Counted from the stretch's first letter, positions 1 through 9,155 are shown. The stretch is 64,000 nt of DNA from Gammaproteobacteria bacterium (GCA_017425245.1 JAFOOX010000037.1:62001-126000), one strand, 5' to 3'. Translations and numbers: made by a program. The notes: generated from the sequence alone by a model not told the origin.

Positions 1-12
1 GGGCAGCTTCAC

Positions 13-360
13 TTACACCCCCCACACAATCAGCAGACCAGCGCCGAAATAGCTAAGCACCAGCAAAGAGACGGCACCAAGCGCCACCGCACGCAACGAC
101 GTGCATTTGAGGTAATCGGTGATCACCTGCCACAAGCCGATCCAGGCGTGAACCAACAGGCCAACCAGCGCCAGCAGGGTAAACACCTTCATCGGCAACT
201 GGGCGAACAGCCCTTTCCAGCTCAGATAATCGAGCTGCGGATGGCACAGCAGGTAGCCGAACAGGAACAGCACCCAGCTGGCCAGCACCAGCGCTGACAG
301 CCGCACCAGCAGATAATCGCGCACGCCGTTACGGCGGCTGATGGTTGGTTGCTTCACCAT
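13..360 (-). CDS. sdhD: Succinate dehydrogenase membrane anchor subunit SdhD
   Basis: One of the two membrane anchors of succinate:quinone oxidoreductase (complex II), holding the SdhAB catalytic dimer on the inner membrane and helping to bind haem b and ubiquinone. With the ATG at 360 it is 115 residues, the E. coli length; a GTG six bases upstream is the only alternative. Three hydrophobic helices are visible. His71 in the segment LVHAWIGLWQVITDY matches the E. coli haem-side histidine and the Asp-Tyr pair at 82-83 matches the quinone-site tyrosine. The start overlaps the end of sdhC by 7 bases. The catalytic genes sdhA and sdhB would lie beyond the left edge of the window. Confidence 0.95.
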   Translation of the reverse strand: MVKQPTISRRNGVRDYLLVRLSALVLASWVLFLFGYLLCHPQLDYLSWKGLFAQLPMKVFTLLALVGLLVHAWIGLWQVITDYLKCTSLRAVALGAVSLLVLSYFGAGLLIVWGV

Positions 361-734
361 GACCACACCCCCAGCAGCAGCGTCAGCACCAGGGCCAGAG
401 CGATGGCGATGGCCGCTGACTTACGACCGCTGCCGATCTCCTCGAACAGACCGCAATCCATCAGCAGATGACGAATGCCGGCGCACAGGTGGTAAGCCAT
501 GGCGGCCATCACACCCACCATCAGCGCCCAGCCGAGCGGATGGTCGAGAGTCTGACGCACACAGTCGAAGGTCTGAGGTGATGAGAGGGACAGATGCCAC
601 AGCCATAGCAGACCTCCGATCGCCACAAACAGCACAACGCCGCTGATACGATGCAGAATAGAGGCAACTGCCGTGACCGGCATGCGGATGGTCCGCAGGT
701 CCAGGTTCACAGGACGACGTTGTCTGGGGTTCAC
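354..734 (-). CDS. sdhC: Succinate dehydrogenase cytochrome b556 subunit SdhC
   Basis: Cytochrome b subunit of complex II, first gene of the sdh operon. The 126-residue protein starts with GTG (732-734), with a GGAG about nine bases upstream. The N-terminal block PVNLDLRTIR and the SILHRISG segment are near-identical to E. coli; Ser25 and Arg29 correspond to the quinone-site Ser27 and Arg31, and His82 in AYHLCAGIRH to the haem ligand His84. Three transmembrane helices follow in the usual order. It is divergent from gltA, the classic arrangement for these TCA genes, so both are probably controlled from the shared 334-base region. Confidence 0.95.
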   Translation of the reverse strand: MNPRQRRPVNLDLRTIRMPVTAVASILHRISGVVLFVAIGGLLWLWHLSLSSPQTFDCVRQTLDHPLGWALMVGVMAAMAYHLCAGIRHLLMDCGLFEEIGSGRKSAAIAIALALVLTLLLGVWSW

Positions 735-1068
735 AGATTGGCGCTCCGTTAAATGAGCTGTAATTCTTATAGGCAGGACCGCAAAAGACGGTCCGCTTCT
801 CCCGCGTCTTTGCGTCTGTCAATGCAGGACATTTGCCCTGCATCAAACAGTCAACAGATTATACGGCCGGCGCGAGAATCAGACCAACCCCGCGACTGCG
901 CACTGTGAGCCAGCGCAAAGTGATGAGCAGCTAGCATATTTATGCATTTCTTTTGAATTGTTATTGAAATTGAAGTTTTACCCCTTCCCCCGGGGACCAA
1001 GGACAGTCAGAATCGGGCCCACGATTCGCGACACCGATTCGACATAACAAAAGCTGGAGGAGTGCCTC
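735..1068. promoter_or_regulatory. Divergent sdhC/gltA regulatory region
   Basis: This 334-base gap separates the sdhC start from the gltA start and must hold promoters for both. It contains a hairpin GGACCG-N7-CGGTCC (776-794), a perfect 7-base inverted repeat (822-843), a small palindrome GCATATTTATGC (934-945), and an AT-rich block at about 930-980 that is the likeliest promoter segment. A loose ArcA-like stretch (about 959-973) was judged too weak to call. gltA has a strong Shine-Dalgarno GGAGGAG at 1056-1062. I cannot place exact -10/-35 boxes. Confidence 0.6.
822..843. repeat. Perfect inverted repeat, possible operator
   Basis: ATGCAGG (822-828) and CCTGCAT (837-843) are exact reverse complements separated by eight bases. 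The spacing suits either a dimeric regulator site or a short hairpin in the sdhC leader. I do not recognise it as the site of a known TCA regulator. Confidence 0.45.
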
Positions 1069-2352
1069 ATGGCGGATAGAAAGGCTGAACTACATATCGA
1101 CGGCAAGGTCATTGAACTGCCGGTGATGTCCCCGACCATTGGTCAGGACGTCATCGACATTCGTAGCCTGGCAGGCAATGGCTACTTCACCTATGACCCG
1201 GGCTTCATGTCCACTGCATCCTGCGAATCAGAGATTACCTACATTGACGGTGACGTCGGTATCCTCCGCCATCGCGGTTACGACATTGCCGATCTGGCCA
1301 ACAATGCCAGTTACCTTGAAGTCTGCTACCTGCTGCTGACTGGCGAGTTGCCCACCGAAGAGCAGTACCAAAAGTTCAAAAAACTGGTGTCGCAGCACAC
1401 CATGATCCATGACCAGATCAACGCCTTTTTCCGCGGTTTCCGCCGCGACGCCCACCCAATGGCCATCATGTGCGGCGTGGTCGGAGCCCTGTCGGCCTTC
1501 TATCACGACTCGCTCGATATCAATAACGAGCAGCACCGCGAGATCGCCGCTTACCGCCTAATCTCAAAGATGCCGACTATCGCGGCCATGTGCTACAAGT
1601 ACAACAAGGGCCAGCCATTCACTTATCCGAGAAACGATCTCGGCTACGCTGACAACTTTCTGCATATGATGTTCGCCACCCCATGCGAACCCTATGAGCC
1701 GAATCCGGTGGTGGCGCGTGCTCTCGACAAAATCTTAACCCTGCATGCTGACCACGAACAGAACGCTTCAACCTCAACCGTACGTTTGGCCGGCTCGTCA
1801 GGCGCCAACCCATTTGCCTGTATCTCGGCCGGTATCGCCTCGCTGTGGGGGCCGGCTCACGGTGGCGCCAACGAGGCCTGCCTGCGCATGCTGATGGAGA
1901 TCGAGAGCGTCGACCGGATCCCGGAGTACATTGCCAAGGCCAAAGACAAGAATGATCCGTTCCGCCTGATGGGCTTCGGTCACCGTGTCTACAAGAACTA
2001 CGATCCGCGAGCCACGGTAATGCGTGATACCTGCCACAAGGTGCTCAACGAGCTGAACATTCAGGATCCGCTGCTTGATATCGCCATGGAGCTGGAGCGC
2101 ATCGCTCTGTCAGACCCCTACTTTGTCGAGAAGAAGCTCTACCCCAACGTCGACTTCTACTCGGGCATCATCCTCAAGGCCATTGGTATTCCGATCAACA
2201 TGTTCACCGTGATCTTCGCCATGGCCCGTACCGTTGGCTGGATTGCCCACTGGGGAGAGATGCACGCCCACCACGACCACCGCATCGGCCGTCCGCGCCA
2301 GCGTTACACCGGCATTGCTCAACGGCCATTCGTGCCGCGCAGCGCTCGTTGA
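1069..2352 (+). CDS. gltA: Citrate synthase, type II (NADH-sensitive)
   Basis: Condenses acetyl-CoA with oxaloacetate to citrate at the entry of the TCA cycle. The product is 427 residues, exactly the E. coli length, and the catalytic residues fall at the E. coli positions: His264 (GPAHGGANE), His305 (GFGHRVYKN) and Asp362 (NVDFYSG). Cys206 in ATPCEPYE, linked to the allosteric NADH site of the hexameric type II enzymes, is present. The C-terminal tail is histidine-rich (EMHAHHDH) where homologues usually carry another sequence, but the following GRPRQ-YTG block is intact, so this is not a frameshift. The start is set by GGAGGAG six bases upstream. It ends at a strong terminator. Confidence 0.97.
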   Translation: MADRKAELHIDGKVIELPVMSPTIGQDVIDIRSLAGNGYFTYDPGFMSTASCESEITYIDGDVGILRHRGYDIADLANNASYLEVCYLLLTGELPTEEQYQKFKKLVSQHTMIHDQINAFFRGFRRDAHPMAIMCGVVGALSAFYHDSLDINNEQHREIAAYRLISKMPTIAAMCYKYNKGQPFTYPRNDLGYADNFLHMMFATPCEPYEPNPVVARALDKILTLHADHEQNASTSTVRLAGSSGANPFACISAGIASLWGPAHGGANEACLRMLMEIESVDRIPEYIAKAKDKNDPFRLMGFGHRVYKNYDPRATVMRDTCHKVLNELNIQDPLLDIAMELERIALSDPYFVEKKLYPNVDFYSGIILKAIGIPINMFTVIFAMARTVGWIAHWGEMHAHHDHRIGRPRQRYTGIAQRPFVPRSAR

Positions 2353-2374
2353 GCGGCTTGAAACGGGACACTTT

Positions 2375-2422
2375 TGCATAAAAACGCGAGTGCATAAAAA
2401 CGAGAGTGCATAAAAACGGAGC
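2375..2422 (+). repeat. Three tandem 16-bp units in the gltA 3' region
   Basis: The 12-base core TGCATAAAAACG recurs at 2375, 2391 and 2407 with an exact 16-base period; the four remaining bases vary (CGAG, AGAG, GAGC). The third unit supplies the A-rich left arm of the downstream terminator hairpin. Found by eye; origin unknown. Confidence 0.85.
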
Positions 2423-2439
2423 CATACGGCTCCGTTTTT
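2412..2439. terminator. Bidirectional intrinsic terminator between gltA and the convergent membrane gene
   Basis: AAAAACGGAGCC (2412-2423), a four-base loop, then GGCTCCGTTTTT (2428-2439): a perfect 12-bp stem with A/T tails on both sides, able to stop transcription from gltA and from the convergent gene ending at 2480. Confidence 0.93.
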
Positions 2440-2479
2440 ATTTCCATTATCAATCTGAATGATAGTGAAAAGGCTCGCC

Positions 2480-3178
2480 TCAATAGGCCCAGGCCAGCGC
2501 CAGACTGCCAATCAGTAACAGCAGCGCCGCCGCCACGGCCACCAGATTGAGCTCCCTGGCAACACCGAGATATCGGGCTTTGAGCGCCAACACGTTGGCA
2601 AACAACAGCGCAGGAATGTTGAACATCAAAATCACGGCAATGCGCGCCACTACTGCAAGGGCACAGAGCATCAGGGTGACAAACCAAGCCACCTGAACCT
2701 TATTGGGTGAATCAACCCCCAGCTGTTCGAGATCGCGGGTGAACCCCAGTAGCAATGATGGATGCGCTCCAATGATCCAATCAATCAGCAGCATCACCCA
2801 AGGAAAGGTCAGGGTAAACACCAGCAAGGCACCGAAACCACGCCACTCATTGCGCCAGTACCCCGGAAACTGCAACGATGACCACAGCGCCAGTAATACC
2901 CCGGATGCAGCCAGAAAGGCTGGCGGCGGAAACGTAGCCACTAACAGACGATAGAAGATCATCAAAGTACAGACCAGCGACAGCCAGCCAAACAGGTGTT
3001 TGGACCAGCGAGTTGCACGCCTCAAGCGTGGCAACTCATCAGGGCTGACCCGCCAGCGTGGACGTTGCGGCAGCTGTTTTAGATAGATCTTTCCTTCCCG
3101 CTGCAGCAGGGCAAACTGTTCCGCCAGCACCAACGCTGCCAGCAGCAGCAAGGGTAAACTCCACCACGCCAAGGCCAT
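2480..3178 (-). CDS. Polytopic membrane protein of unknown function
   Basis: I do not recognise this 232-residue protein. It has a hydrophobic N-terminus (residues 1-20), a basic soluble stretch (about 26-58), then several strongly hydrophobic segments near 60-80, 85-105, 118-138, 160-190 and 207-230, so it is probably an inner-membrane protein with about six helices. AGGGAG upstream of the ATG is a good ribosome site. It starts 15 bases after kdsB and is probably the last gene of the comEC-msbA-lpxK-ycaR-kdsB operon, which hints at an envelope role, but nothing in the sequence fixes a function. Confidence 0.7.
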   Translation of the reverse strand: MALAWWSLPLLLLAALVLAEQFALLQREGKIYLKQLPQRPRWRVSPDELPRLRRATRWSKHLFGWLSLVCTLMIFYRLLVATFPPPAFLAASGVLLALWSSLQFPGYWRNEWRGFGALLVFTLTFPWVMLLIDWIIGAHPSLLLGFTRDLEQLGVDSPNKVQVAWFVTLMLCALAVVARIAVILMFNIPALLFANVLALKARYLGVARELNLVAVAAALLLLIGSLALAWAY

Positions 3179-3193
3179 ATCGACTCCCTGCTT

Positions 3194-3958
3194 TTAACTT
3201 GCGGCAGCCACCAGCTGCCGAACTCGTTCCAGATCTTCGGGGGTATCTACCCCGGTGGGCGGCACTATGGCCGCCACGGCCACGGCAATCTGCTCGCCAT
3301 GGTACAGCACCCGCAGCTGCTCCAGCGACTCCAGTTCTTCCAGCGATGATACAGGCCAGTCGAGATAACGCTGCACGAAGCCGGCGCGATAGGCATAAAT
3401 ACCAATATGACGCAGCCAAGGGTTGGACGCGGGCAGCTGCACTGGCAGGCCAGCAGCGAAGCCGTCACGCCACCAAGGGATGGCCGCCCGCGAGAAATAG
3501 AGCGCCATCCCCCGGCCGTCAGCCACTACCTTGACCACATTAGGGTTGGTCAGTTCATCCATGGCCGTCAGCGGCGTGGCCAAGGTCGCCATCGGCACCG
3601 CCGTCTGTTCCAGTAGCGCCGCCACCTGACCGATGTTGGCCGGCGGAATCAACGGCTCATCGCCCTGTACATTGACGACGATCGCTTCATCGCCAATACC
3701 GCAGCGGCGGATCACCTCGGCGATGCGCTCGGTGCCAGAGCGATGGTCGCTGCTGGTCATGCACACCTCAGCGCCATGAGCAGCGGCGGCATCTGCCACC
3801 CGCTGATCGTCGGTAGCCACGATCACCCGGCTGGCGCCACTAGCCAGCGCCTGCTCATAAACCCGCACAATCATTGGCTTGCCGCCAATATCAGCGAGTG
3901 GCTTAGCGGGCAAACGGGTAGAGGCGTAACGGGCCGGGATCACCACCACGAAGCTCAT
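3194..3958 (-). CDS. kdsB: 3-deoxy-manno-octulosonate cytidylyltransferase (CMP-Kdo synthetase)
   Basis: Activates Kdo with CTP to CMP-Kdo, the donor used by WaaA for the inner core of lipopolysaccharide; cytoplasmic. The 254-residue length is typical. The N-terminal nucleotide-binding motif [17 protein letters not shown], the SGTERIAEV segment and [12 protein letters not shown] are diagnostic of the family. The ATG overlaps the ycaR stop as ATGA, so the two are translationally coupled. It sits with lpxK and msbA, matching the conserved enterobacterial msbA-lpxK-ycaR-kdsB block. Confidence 0.96.
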   Translation of the reverse strand: MSFVVVIPARYASTRLPAKPLADIGGKPMIVRVYEQALASGASRVIVATDDQRVADAAAAHGAEVCMTSSDHRSGTERIAEVIRRCGIGDEAIVVNVQGDEPLIPPANIGQVAALLEQTAVPMATLATPLTAMDELTNPNVVKVVADGRGMALYFSRAAIPWWRDGFAAGLPVQLPASNPWLRHIGIYAYRAGFVQRYLDWPVSSLEELESLEQLRVLYHGEQIAVAVAAIVPPTGVDTPEDLERVRQLVAAAS

Positions 3959-4140
3959 CCCAGCTCCTCGTCTGTAGCGGCACGGGCCCGCTCTTCCAGC
4001 AGCTGAGGAATACCGCTGTCGACCGGAAACACCAGCCGCTCAGCGCGACACAGCAGCAGTTCGCGGCTGGCCAGATAGTGCAGCTTGCCCTTGCACGAGG
4101 GGCAGGCCAGGATCTCCAGCAGTTTGGGCTCAATCGGCAT
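3955..4140 (-). CDS. ycaR: Trm112/YcaR-family small zinc-ribbon-like protein
   Basis: A 61-residue member of the Trm112 family, equivalent to E. coli YcaR, encoded between lpxK and kdsB. It has the CPSCKG cysteine pair and a later lone cysteine (LLLCRAE), the same reduced metal site seen in YcaR. The reading frame extends 15 codons further upstream, but the ATG at 4140 gives [14 protein letters not shown], which aligns with YcaR. This start lies 11 bases inside the lpxK end. Its own molecular role in bacteria is unclear; the conserved position implies a link to the lipid A/Kdo genes. Confidence 0.88.
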   Translation of the reverse strand: MPIEPKLLEILACPSCKGKLHYLASRELLLCRAERLVFPVDSGIPQLLEERARAATDEELG

Positions 4141-5128
4141 GACAATCTCCAGCCAAGGGATGGCGTAATAGCAGTTGCTCAACAAGTTCGGGTGGCAGCT
4201 GCGCTGTCACTTGCAAATACCAGACATCGCGACCGCAAGCGGGCGATAGCTTGACCGCATCTTTCTCGGTCATCACCAGCGTCACCCCCGGGGGTACAGC
4301 GCCCTGTAGCCAGTGGTCGGTCAAGGCGAAATGATCGGCTAACGGCAGCCGCTGCTCCACCACCAGCCCCAATGCGCCGAGGGTAGCAAAAAAGCGCGCC
4401 GGATGAGCAATGCCAGCCAACGCCCATATCCGCAAAGCGGGCGGCAAGCTGGCCGAAGACTCGCCTTGCAGATTGCACCACATGCCCGGCCGCAGCGTCA
4501 TCGGCCATTCATCGCGCTGCGACATGCCACCATTGCATACTCGCGCGCTCACTGTCGCCAGCCGATGCGGTGGTTCGCGCAGCGGCCCAGCCGGCAGCAG
4601 CCAGCCGTTACCGAAGCGGCGCTGACCATCGATCACCGCGATCTCGCAATCGCGGGTCAGTTGATAATGCTGCAGGCCATCGTCGAGCAGCAGCAGTTGC
4701 AGTTGCGGCTCTTCGGCCAGCAGGGCCAGCCCGGCACGGTAGCGGTCGGCATGGACCATCACTGGCACGCCGCTGCGGCGGGCCAACAGTAATGGCTCAT
4801 CACCGACCTCAGCGGCCAAGCTGTCTGCCCTCACCCGCTGCGGCTGGTCACCACCGCTGCGGCCATAGCCACGACTGAGAATCCCGACGCGAATACCGCG
4901 CGCGGTCAGCGCCTCGACCAAGGCCAGGGTCAAAGGCGTCTTGCCGGCGCCACCGACAGTGATGTTGCCCACCACCCACACCGGCACCGGCAACCGCTGC
5001 GCCTTGAGCCAGCCACGGCGATAAGCGCTGCGACGCAGCGCCGCAACCAGAGCGAACAGCGCCGCCAGCGGCAGCAACAGCCACAACCAGCGGCTGCCGC
5101 GATACCAAGCGTCAGCGACCGACTGCAT
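4130..5128 (-). CDS. lpxK: Tetraacyldisaccharide 4'-kinase LpxK
   Basis: Phosphorylates the 4' position of the lipid A disaccharide precursor to give lipid IVA, at the cytoplasmic face of the inner membrane. An N-terminal membrane helix (about residues 13-31) is followed by the variant P-loop VVGNITVGGAGKTPLTL (Lys63-Thr64 region) and a long kinase body, 332 residues with the ATG at 5128. A TTG two codons upstream would overlap msbA, but it has a poor ribosome-site spacing, so I prefer the ATG. It follows msbA directly. Confidence 0.95.
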   Translation of the reverse strand: MQSVADAWYRGSRWLWLLLPLAALFALVAALRRSAYRRGWLKAQRLPVPVWVVGNITVGGAGKTPLTLALVEALTARGIRVGILSRGYGRSGGDQPQRVRADSLAAEVGDEPLLLARRSGVPVMVHADRYRAGLALLAEEPQLQLLLLDDGLQHYQLTRDCEIAVIDGQRRFGNGWLLPAGPLREPPHRLATVSARVCNGGMSQRDEWPMTLRPGMWCNLQGESSASLPPALRIWALAGIAHPARFFATLGALGLVVEQRLPLADHFALTDHWLQGAVPPGVTLVMTEKDAVKLSPACGRDVWYLQVTAQLPPELVEQLLLRHPLAGDCHAD

Positions 5129-5130
5129 CC

Positions 5131-6873
5131 TCAATCCCCAAACTGCAGGCGGTGAAGCTGAGCGTAGGCGCCGTCGCGGGCCAGCAGCTCAGCATGGTTG
5201 CCTTGTTCGACGATGCGGCCATCGTTGATCACCACAATATGGTCGGCGTTCTCGATGGTCGACAGGCGATGGGCGATCACCAGACTGGTGCGGTTCTGGC
5301 GCAGGGTCTCCAGGGCAGCCTGAATATGGCGCTCCGCCTCGGTATCCAGCGCCGAGGTGGCTTCATCCAGAATCAGGATCGGCGTATCGCGCAGCAAGGC
5401 CCGGGCGATGGCAATGCGCTGGCGTTGACCGCCAGAGAGCATCACCCCGTTTTGCCCGACCAAGGTGTCAAAGCCCTGCGGCAGCGCCTCAATAAACTCC
5501 AAGGCGTGAGCCATGCGCGCTACTTCCCGCAGACGTTCACGGCTCGGTGGTTCAGCGAGTGCGTAGGCGATGTTGTTGGCGATGCTGTCATCAAACAGGG
5601 TGACATGCTGCGACACCACCGCCACCTGACGGCGCAGCGCCGCGAGCGAATAGTCGCGGATGTCGCGGCCATCGATCAGGATCTGACCGCTATCTAGCTC
5701 GTACAGCCGGCTGAGCAGGTGGGTGATGGTCGATTTGCCGCCGCCAGAGCGGCCCACCAGCGCCACCGTCTTGCCCGCCGGGATCTGCAGGTTGATGCCC
5801 GCCAGCGCCGGGGTTTGCTTGGTCGGGTAGGTAAAGGTGACGTCACGGTAAACCACATCGCCTTTGACCCGTCCCGGATCATGGCTGCCACTGTCCTGCT
5901 CCGAAGGCTCGTCGAGTAGCTCGAAAATGGTCGAAGCGGCGGTCATGCCACGCTGGAATTCGCCGTAGACCGAGGTGAGCTGCTTGAGCGGACGCAACAG
6001 CATGGCCATTGAGGTCAGGATGGAGGTGAAGGCGCCGGCGGTGAGGTTTTCGACCATCGACGGGAAGCTGGCGATAAAGAGCACGGCCGCCAGCGCGAAA
6101 GAGGCGATGATCTGGATCACCGGTGTGGCCATCGCTTGGGCCGCCTGCATCTTCATATTTTTGCTGCGCGAGCGGTTGCTCACCTGACGAAAGCGCTCCG
6201 CTTCTACCTGCTGGCCACCAAAGGCCAGCACCACCTTGTGGCCGTTGACCATCTGCTCGGCGGCGCTGGTGACATCACCCATGGCCGCCTGGATCTGGCG
6301 GCTCAGTTTGCGGAAGCGTTTGGCGATCTGGGTCACCACCACGGCCACCACCGGGCCTATCACCAGAAACACCAGTGACAGCTGCCAGCTGTGGTAGAAC
6401 ATGACGCACAGCAGGCCGATGATCAGCGCCCCCTCCTGCACCAGCTTAACCAGCGTCTTACTGGCCGAATCAAACACCAGTCCGCAATCGTAAGTGACCC
6501 GCGAGATCAACTTGCCGGTGCTGTTCTGGTCGTAATAGGGCACTGGCATGCGCAGCAGGTGTTCAAACACCTGCTGGCGCAGATGCATCACCACCTGACC
6601 ACCGATCCAGTTAAGGCCGTAGGTGCTGGAGAAGTTAAAGAAACCACGTAGAAAAAAAGCGGCAATTACAAACAGCGGCGCCCATTTGAGCACAGGCGAA
6701 TCGGCATGGCCGAAGCCGTTATCGATCAGCGGCTGGATAAAACCGATGAACGCGGCATCCACCAGCGAATAGCCAATCATGGCGATGATCGACAACACGA
6801 ACTGCCAGCGATAGGGCTTGACGTAAGCGAACAGGCGTTTGAAGGTCTGGCGATCGGTAATCTCGGTGCTCAT
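5131..6873 (-). CDS. msbA: Lipid A export ATP-binding/permease protein MsbA
   Basis: Homodimeric ABC exporter that flips core-lipid A across the inner membrane. The 580-residue chain is a half-transporter: six helices in residues 20-320, then a nucleotide-binding domain with Walker A GRSGGGKST (about 374-382), signature LSGGQRQR and Walker B ILILDEATSALD followed by the H-loop IAHRLSTI. Length and N-terminus match E. coli MsbA (582 residues). It starts 27 bases after the comEC stop and precedes lpxK, the standard lipid A gene pair. Confidence 0.96.
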   Translation of the reverse strand: MSTEITDRQTFKRLFAYVKPYRWQFVLSIIAMIGYSLVDAAFIGFIQPLIDNGFGHADSPVLKWAPLFVIAAFFLRGFFNFSSTYGLNWIGGQVVMHLRQQVFEHLLRMPVPYYDQNSTGKLISRVTYDCGLVFDSASKTLVKLVQEGALIIGLLCVMFYHSWQLSLVFLVIGPVVAVVVTQIAKRFRKLSRQIQAAMGDVTSAAEQMVNGHKVVLAFGGQQVEAERFRQVSNRSRSKNMKMQAAQAMATPVIQIIASFALAAVLFIASFPSMVENLTAGAFTSILTSMAMLLRPLKQLTSVYGEFQRGMTAASTIFELLDEPSEQDSGSHDPGRVKGDVVYRDVTFTYPTKQTPALAGINLQIPAGKTVALVGRSGGGKSTITHLLSRLYELDSGQILIDGRDIRDYSLAALRRQVAVVSQHVTLFDDSIANNIAYALAEPPSRERLREVARMAHALEFIEALPQGFDTLVGQNGVMLSGGQRQRIAIARALLRDTPILILDEATSALDTEAERHIQAALETLRQNRTSLVIAHRLSTIENADHIVVINDGRIVEQGNHAELLARDGAYAQLHRLQFGD

Positions 6874-6900
6874 GCCCGGCTCTGATAATGGCTAACCCCT

Positions 6901-9129
6901 TCATTCTACGCTGGCACAAGAGCGATACCAACGCGGCTGCAGCTCACAGAGCGTCGCCACTGCCCAGCCCTGCTCCGTGAAATCGACATGAATTGCTCCG
7001 TGCACGCCGGTATCGGCAACGGCGATGCCACGCTGACGTAGCCGGGCGACCACGTGAGGATGAGGGTAACGCCAACGGCCCCAGGCTGCCCGGCTGATCA
7101 GCGCCAGCTGTGGTTCAACTGCGTCTAGCAAGGGCCCATGGCTACTGCTGTTGCTGCCATGGTGGCCGGCGACCAGCAGTTCGGCTGCCAGGGGGGCACC
7201 AGTCGCGATCAACATCGACTCGCCCACCCGCTCCAGATCGCCCATCAACATCATCCGCCCGCCGGGCCCCGATAGCCGCACCACGCAAGAACTGTTGTTG
7301 TCGCTACCAGCGCCATCACGGCCAGGCGGCCACAGCACCTCAACCTCGACCTCACCCAACCGCCAATGATCACCGGCGATACAGCGCTGTGCCCATGGCA
7401 GATGGTTGGCGCGCAATTGACCAACCGCCATCAATGCTTGGAGATCGGCAAGCCCGCCGCTGTGGTCGCGATCACTATGGCTGACCACCAGCTGGTCGAC
7501 CTGATGGTAACCACGCTGGCGCAACCAAGGCACCAATACCCGGGCGGCGGTACTGCTCCCGGGGCGAGATTCATCACCCACGTCATAGACCATCACCTGG
7601 CCTGCACTTTCGATCGTTACCATCAATGCTTGGCCCACATCCAACACCGTCACCTGCCAACCCGGCTGAGGCAGACGCGGCCAGGGGATGACCAGCGCCA
7701 TCAACAGGGCCACCAGCGGCAGACGCAAACGCCACCCCTTGGCCATAACCAGTGCCGCGATCAGGGCAACCGCCAAGAGCCACTGCTCCCCCGACCAATA
7801 AAGCGCCAGCGTCGTCGGCAGATGGTCGCTCAACTGGCGCAACAACCACAAACAGAGTGCCACACCGCGATCCGCCAGCCATAACAGCGGGCTGGCCAGC
7901 ATCGCCAATGGCGGCCATAACAGTGACCACAGCAACAGCACCCCACCCACCAGTGCCAGCGGCAGTACCCACCAGCTGAACAGCGGCACAACCAGCAGAT
8001 TGGCCAGCGGCGAGACAAGTGAGGCCTGATCAAAAAACAGCACGCTGAGCAAGCCTGAGGTGAGGCTTAGCCACAGCTGCATCAACAACAGCTGGCGCCA
8101 CCATGGCCACCGTGACCAGTGGGGCCACAGCCGCAGCCCCACAAGGATGGCCGCCACTGCCCCGGCCGACAGCCACAGCGACAGGCCGTAGACCACCCGC
8201 ACATCCAGCGCCACAATCAACACTATGGCCAGTGCCAACTGCTGGCCGCTCGCCAAACGCCAGCGGCCCAGCCGCAGCAGCGCCATCAACACCAGCATCA
8301 CCAGCGCCCGTTGTGCAGGCACGGCGCCACCGGCCAGCCACACATAACCGCCGACCATCAGCAACGCCACGATGATCGCGGGCTGGCGACGGCGGCGGCG
8401 ACCAGCCAGCAGCAACAGTGCCGAGAACAGCATCACCACATGCAGGCCGGAGATGGCAAGCAGGTGGGATGTGCCTGTCTGTTGAAACAGGCGTAGCAGG
8501 TCCCCATCGATGCCATCGCGTACCCCCACCACCAGTGCCATTAGCAGTGGCTTATGGGCAAGCGGCTGCTGGGTAAAGAGCGCAACCAGCTGACTGCGCA
8601 GCGAGGGGGCACCGCTCAATCGGCGTGGCTGAACACAGCGGCTAACCGACGCTGAGCCGTGAAGACCTCGGCTAACCCAATACTGACGGCGGTCTGCTGA
8701 TACCGGGTTGACCAAGCCCGTGGCCGGTTTCAGACGCAAGCAGAATTGCCAGCGTTCACCCGGTTGAGGCGGGCTATTGTTACCGCTCCAGTGCACTAAC
8801 AAACGGCCATGCCACGCATGTTCGGCAAGCTGTACATCGGCTTCAAATTGCCAACCCCAGCGGCTGGCTTGCGGTAATGCCAGGATGCGTAATTCTGTGA
8901 TATGGTCGCGGCCGGTCATGGCAGCGGTGACCAGCTGCTGTTGGTAATGGTTGAGCTGCACCAACGCCAACATCAGCCCGACGGCACTACCGGCCAGCCA
9001 CGGCCAGTGGCGCCAGAGCGCAAAGAGCAATAGTGGCAGCGCCGCCATCCCCCAAGCGGGAGCAGGCAAGTGTGGCCACCACAATGAAGAGGCCACGGTC
9101 GCCACCATGGCAACGGCAAAGAGCAACAT
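6901..9129 (-). CDS. comEC: ComEC/Rec2-family DNA uptake channel
   Basis: Inner-membrane channel that carries single-stranded DNA into the cytoplasm in natural transformation. The 742-residue protein has an N-terminal helical pair with a soluble DUF4131-type domain, a central polytopic Competence domain (SHLLAISGLHVVMLFSALL is characteristic) and a C-terminal metallo-beta-lactamase-like domain with LDVGQALMV and the metal motif HSDRDHSGG, then GHHGSNSS. The ATG at 9129 is preceded by AAGGA six bases away; the TTG two codons upstream is not needed. First gene of the msbA-lpxK-kdsB unit, and only 26 bases from the divergent DUF2062 gene. Confidence 0.93.
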   Translation of the reverse strand: MLLFAVAMVATVASSLWWPHLPAPAWGMAALPLLLFALWRHWPWLAGSAVGLMLALVQLNHYQQQLVTAAMTGRDHITELRILALPQASRWGWQFEADVQLAEHAWHGRLLVHWSGNNSPPQPGERWQFCLRLKPATGLVNPVSADRRQYWVSRGLHGSASVSRCVQPRRLSGAPSLRSQLVALFTQQPLAHKPLLMALVVGVRDGIDGDLLRLFQQTGTSHLLAISGLHVVMLFSALLLLAGRRRRRQPAIIVALLMVGGYVWLAGGAVPAQRALVMLVLMALLRLGRWRLASGQQLALAIVLIVALDVRVVYGLSLWLSAGAVAAILVGLRLWPHWSRWPWWRQLLLMQLWLSLTSGLLSVLFFDQASLVSPLANLLVVPLFSWWVLPLALVGGVLLLWSLLWPPLAMLASPLLWLADRGVALCLWLLRQLSDHLPTTLALYWSGEQWLLAVALIAALVMAKGWRLRLPLVALLMALVIPWPRLPQPGWQVTVLDVGQALMVTIESAGQVMVYDVGDESRPGSSTAARVLVPWLRQRGYHQVDQLVVSHSDRDHSGGLADLQALMAVGQLRANHLPWAQRCIAGDHWRLGEVEVEVLWPPGRDGAGSDNNSSCVVRLSGPGGRMMLMGDLERVGESMLIATGAPLAAELLVAGHHGSNSSSHGPLLDAVEPQLALISRAAWGRWRYPHPHVVARLRQRGIAVADTGVHGAIHVDFTEQGWAVATLCELQPRWYRSCASVE

Positions 9130-9155
9130 AACCAATCCTTGGTAATTGACGACCC

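Noticed and set aside
904-920. CRP-like TGTGA half-site
   Set aside because: The second half (GCAAA) does not resemble TCACA.
959-973. ArcA-box-like stretch upstream of gltA
   Set aside because: Only about nine or ten of fifteen positions agree with the consensus in an AT-rich segment; chance is a good explanation.
2267-2352. Frameshift near the end of gltA
   Set aside because: The His-rich EMHAHHDH segment is unusual, but the conserved GRPRQ and YTG residues follow and total length equals E. coli GltA.
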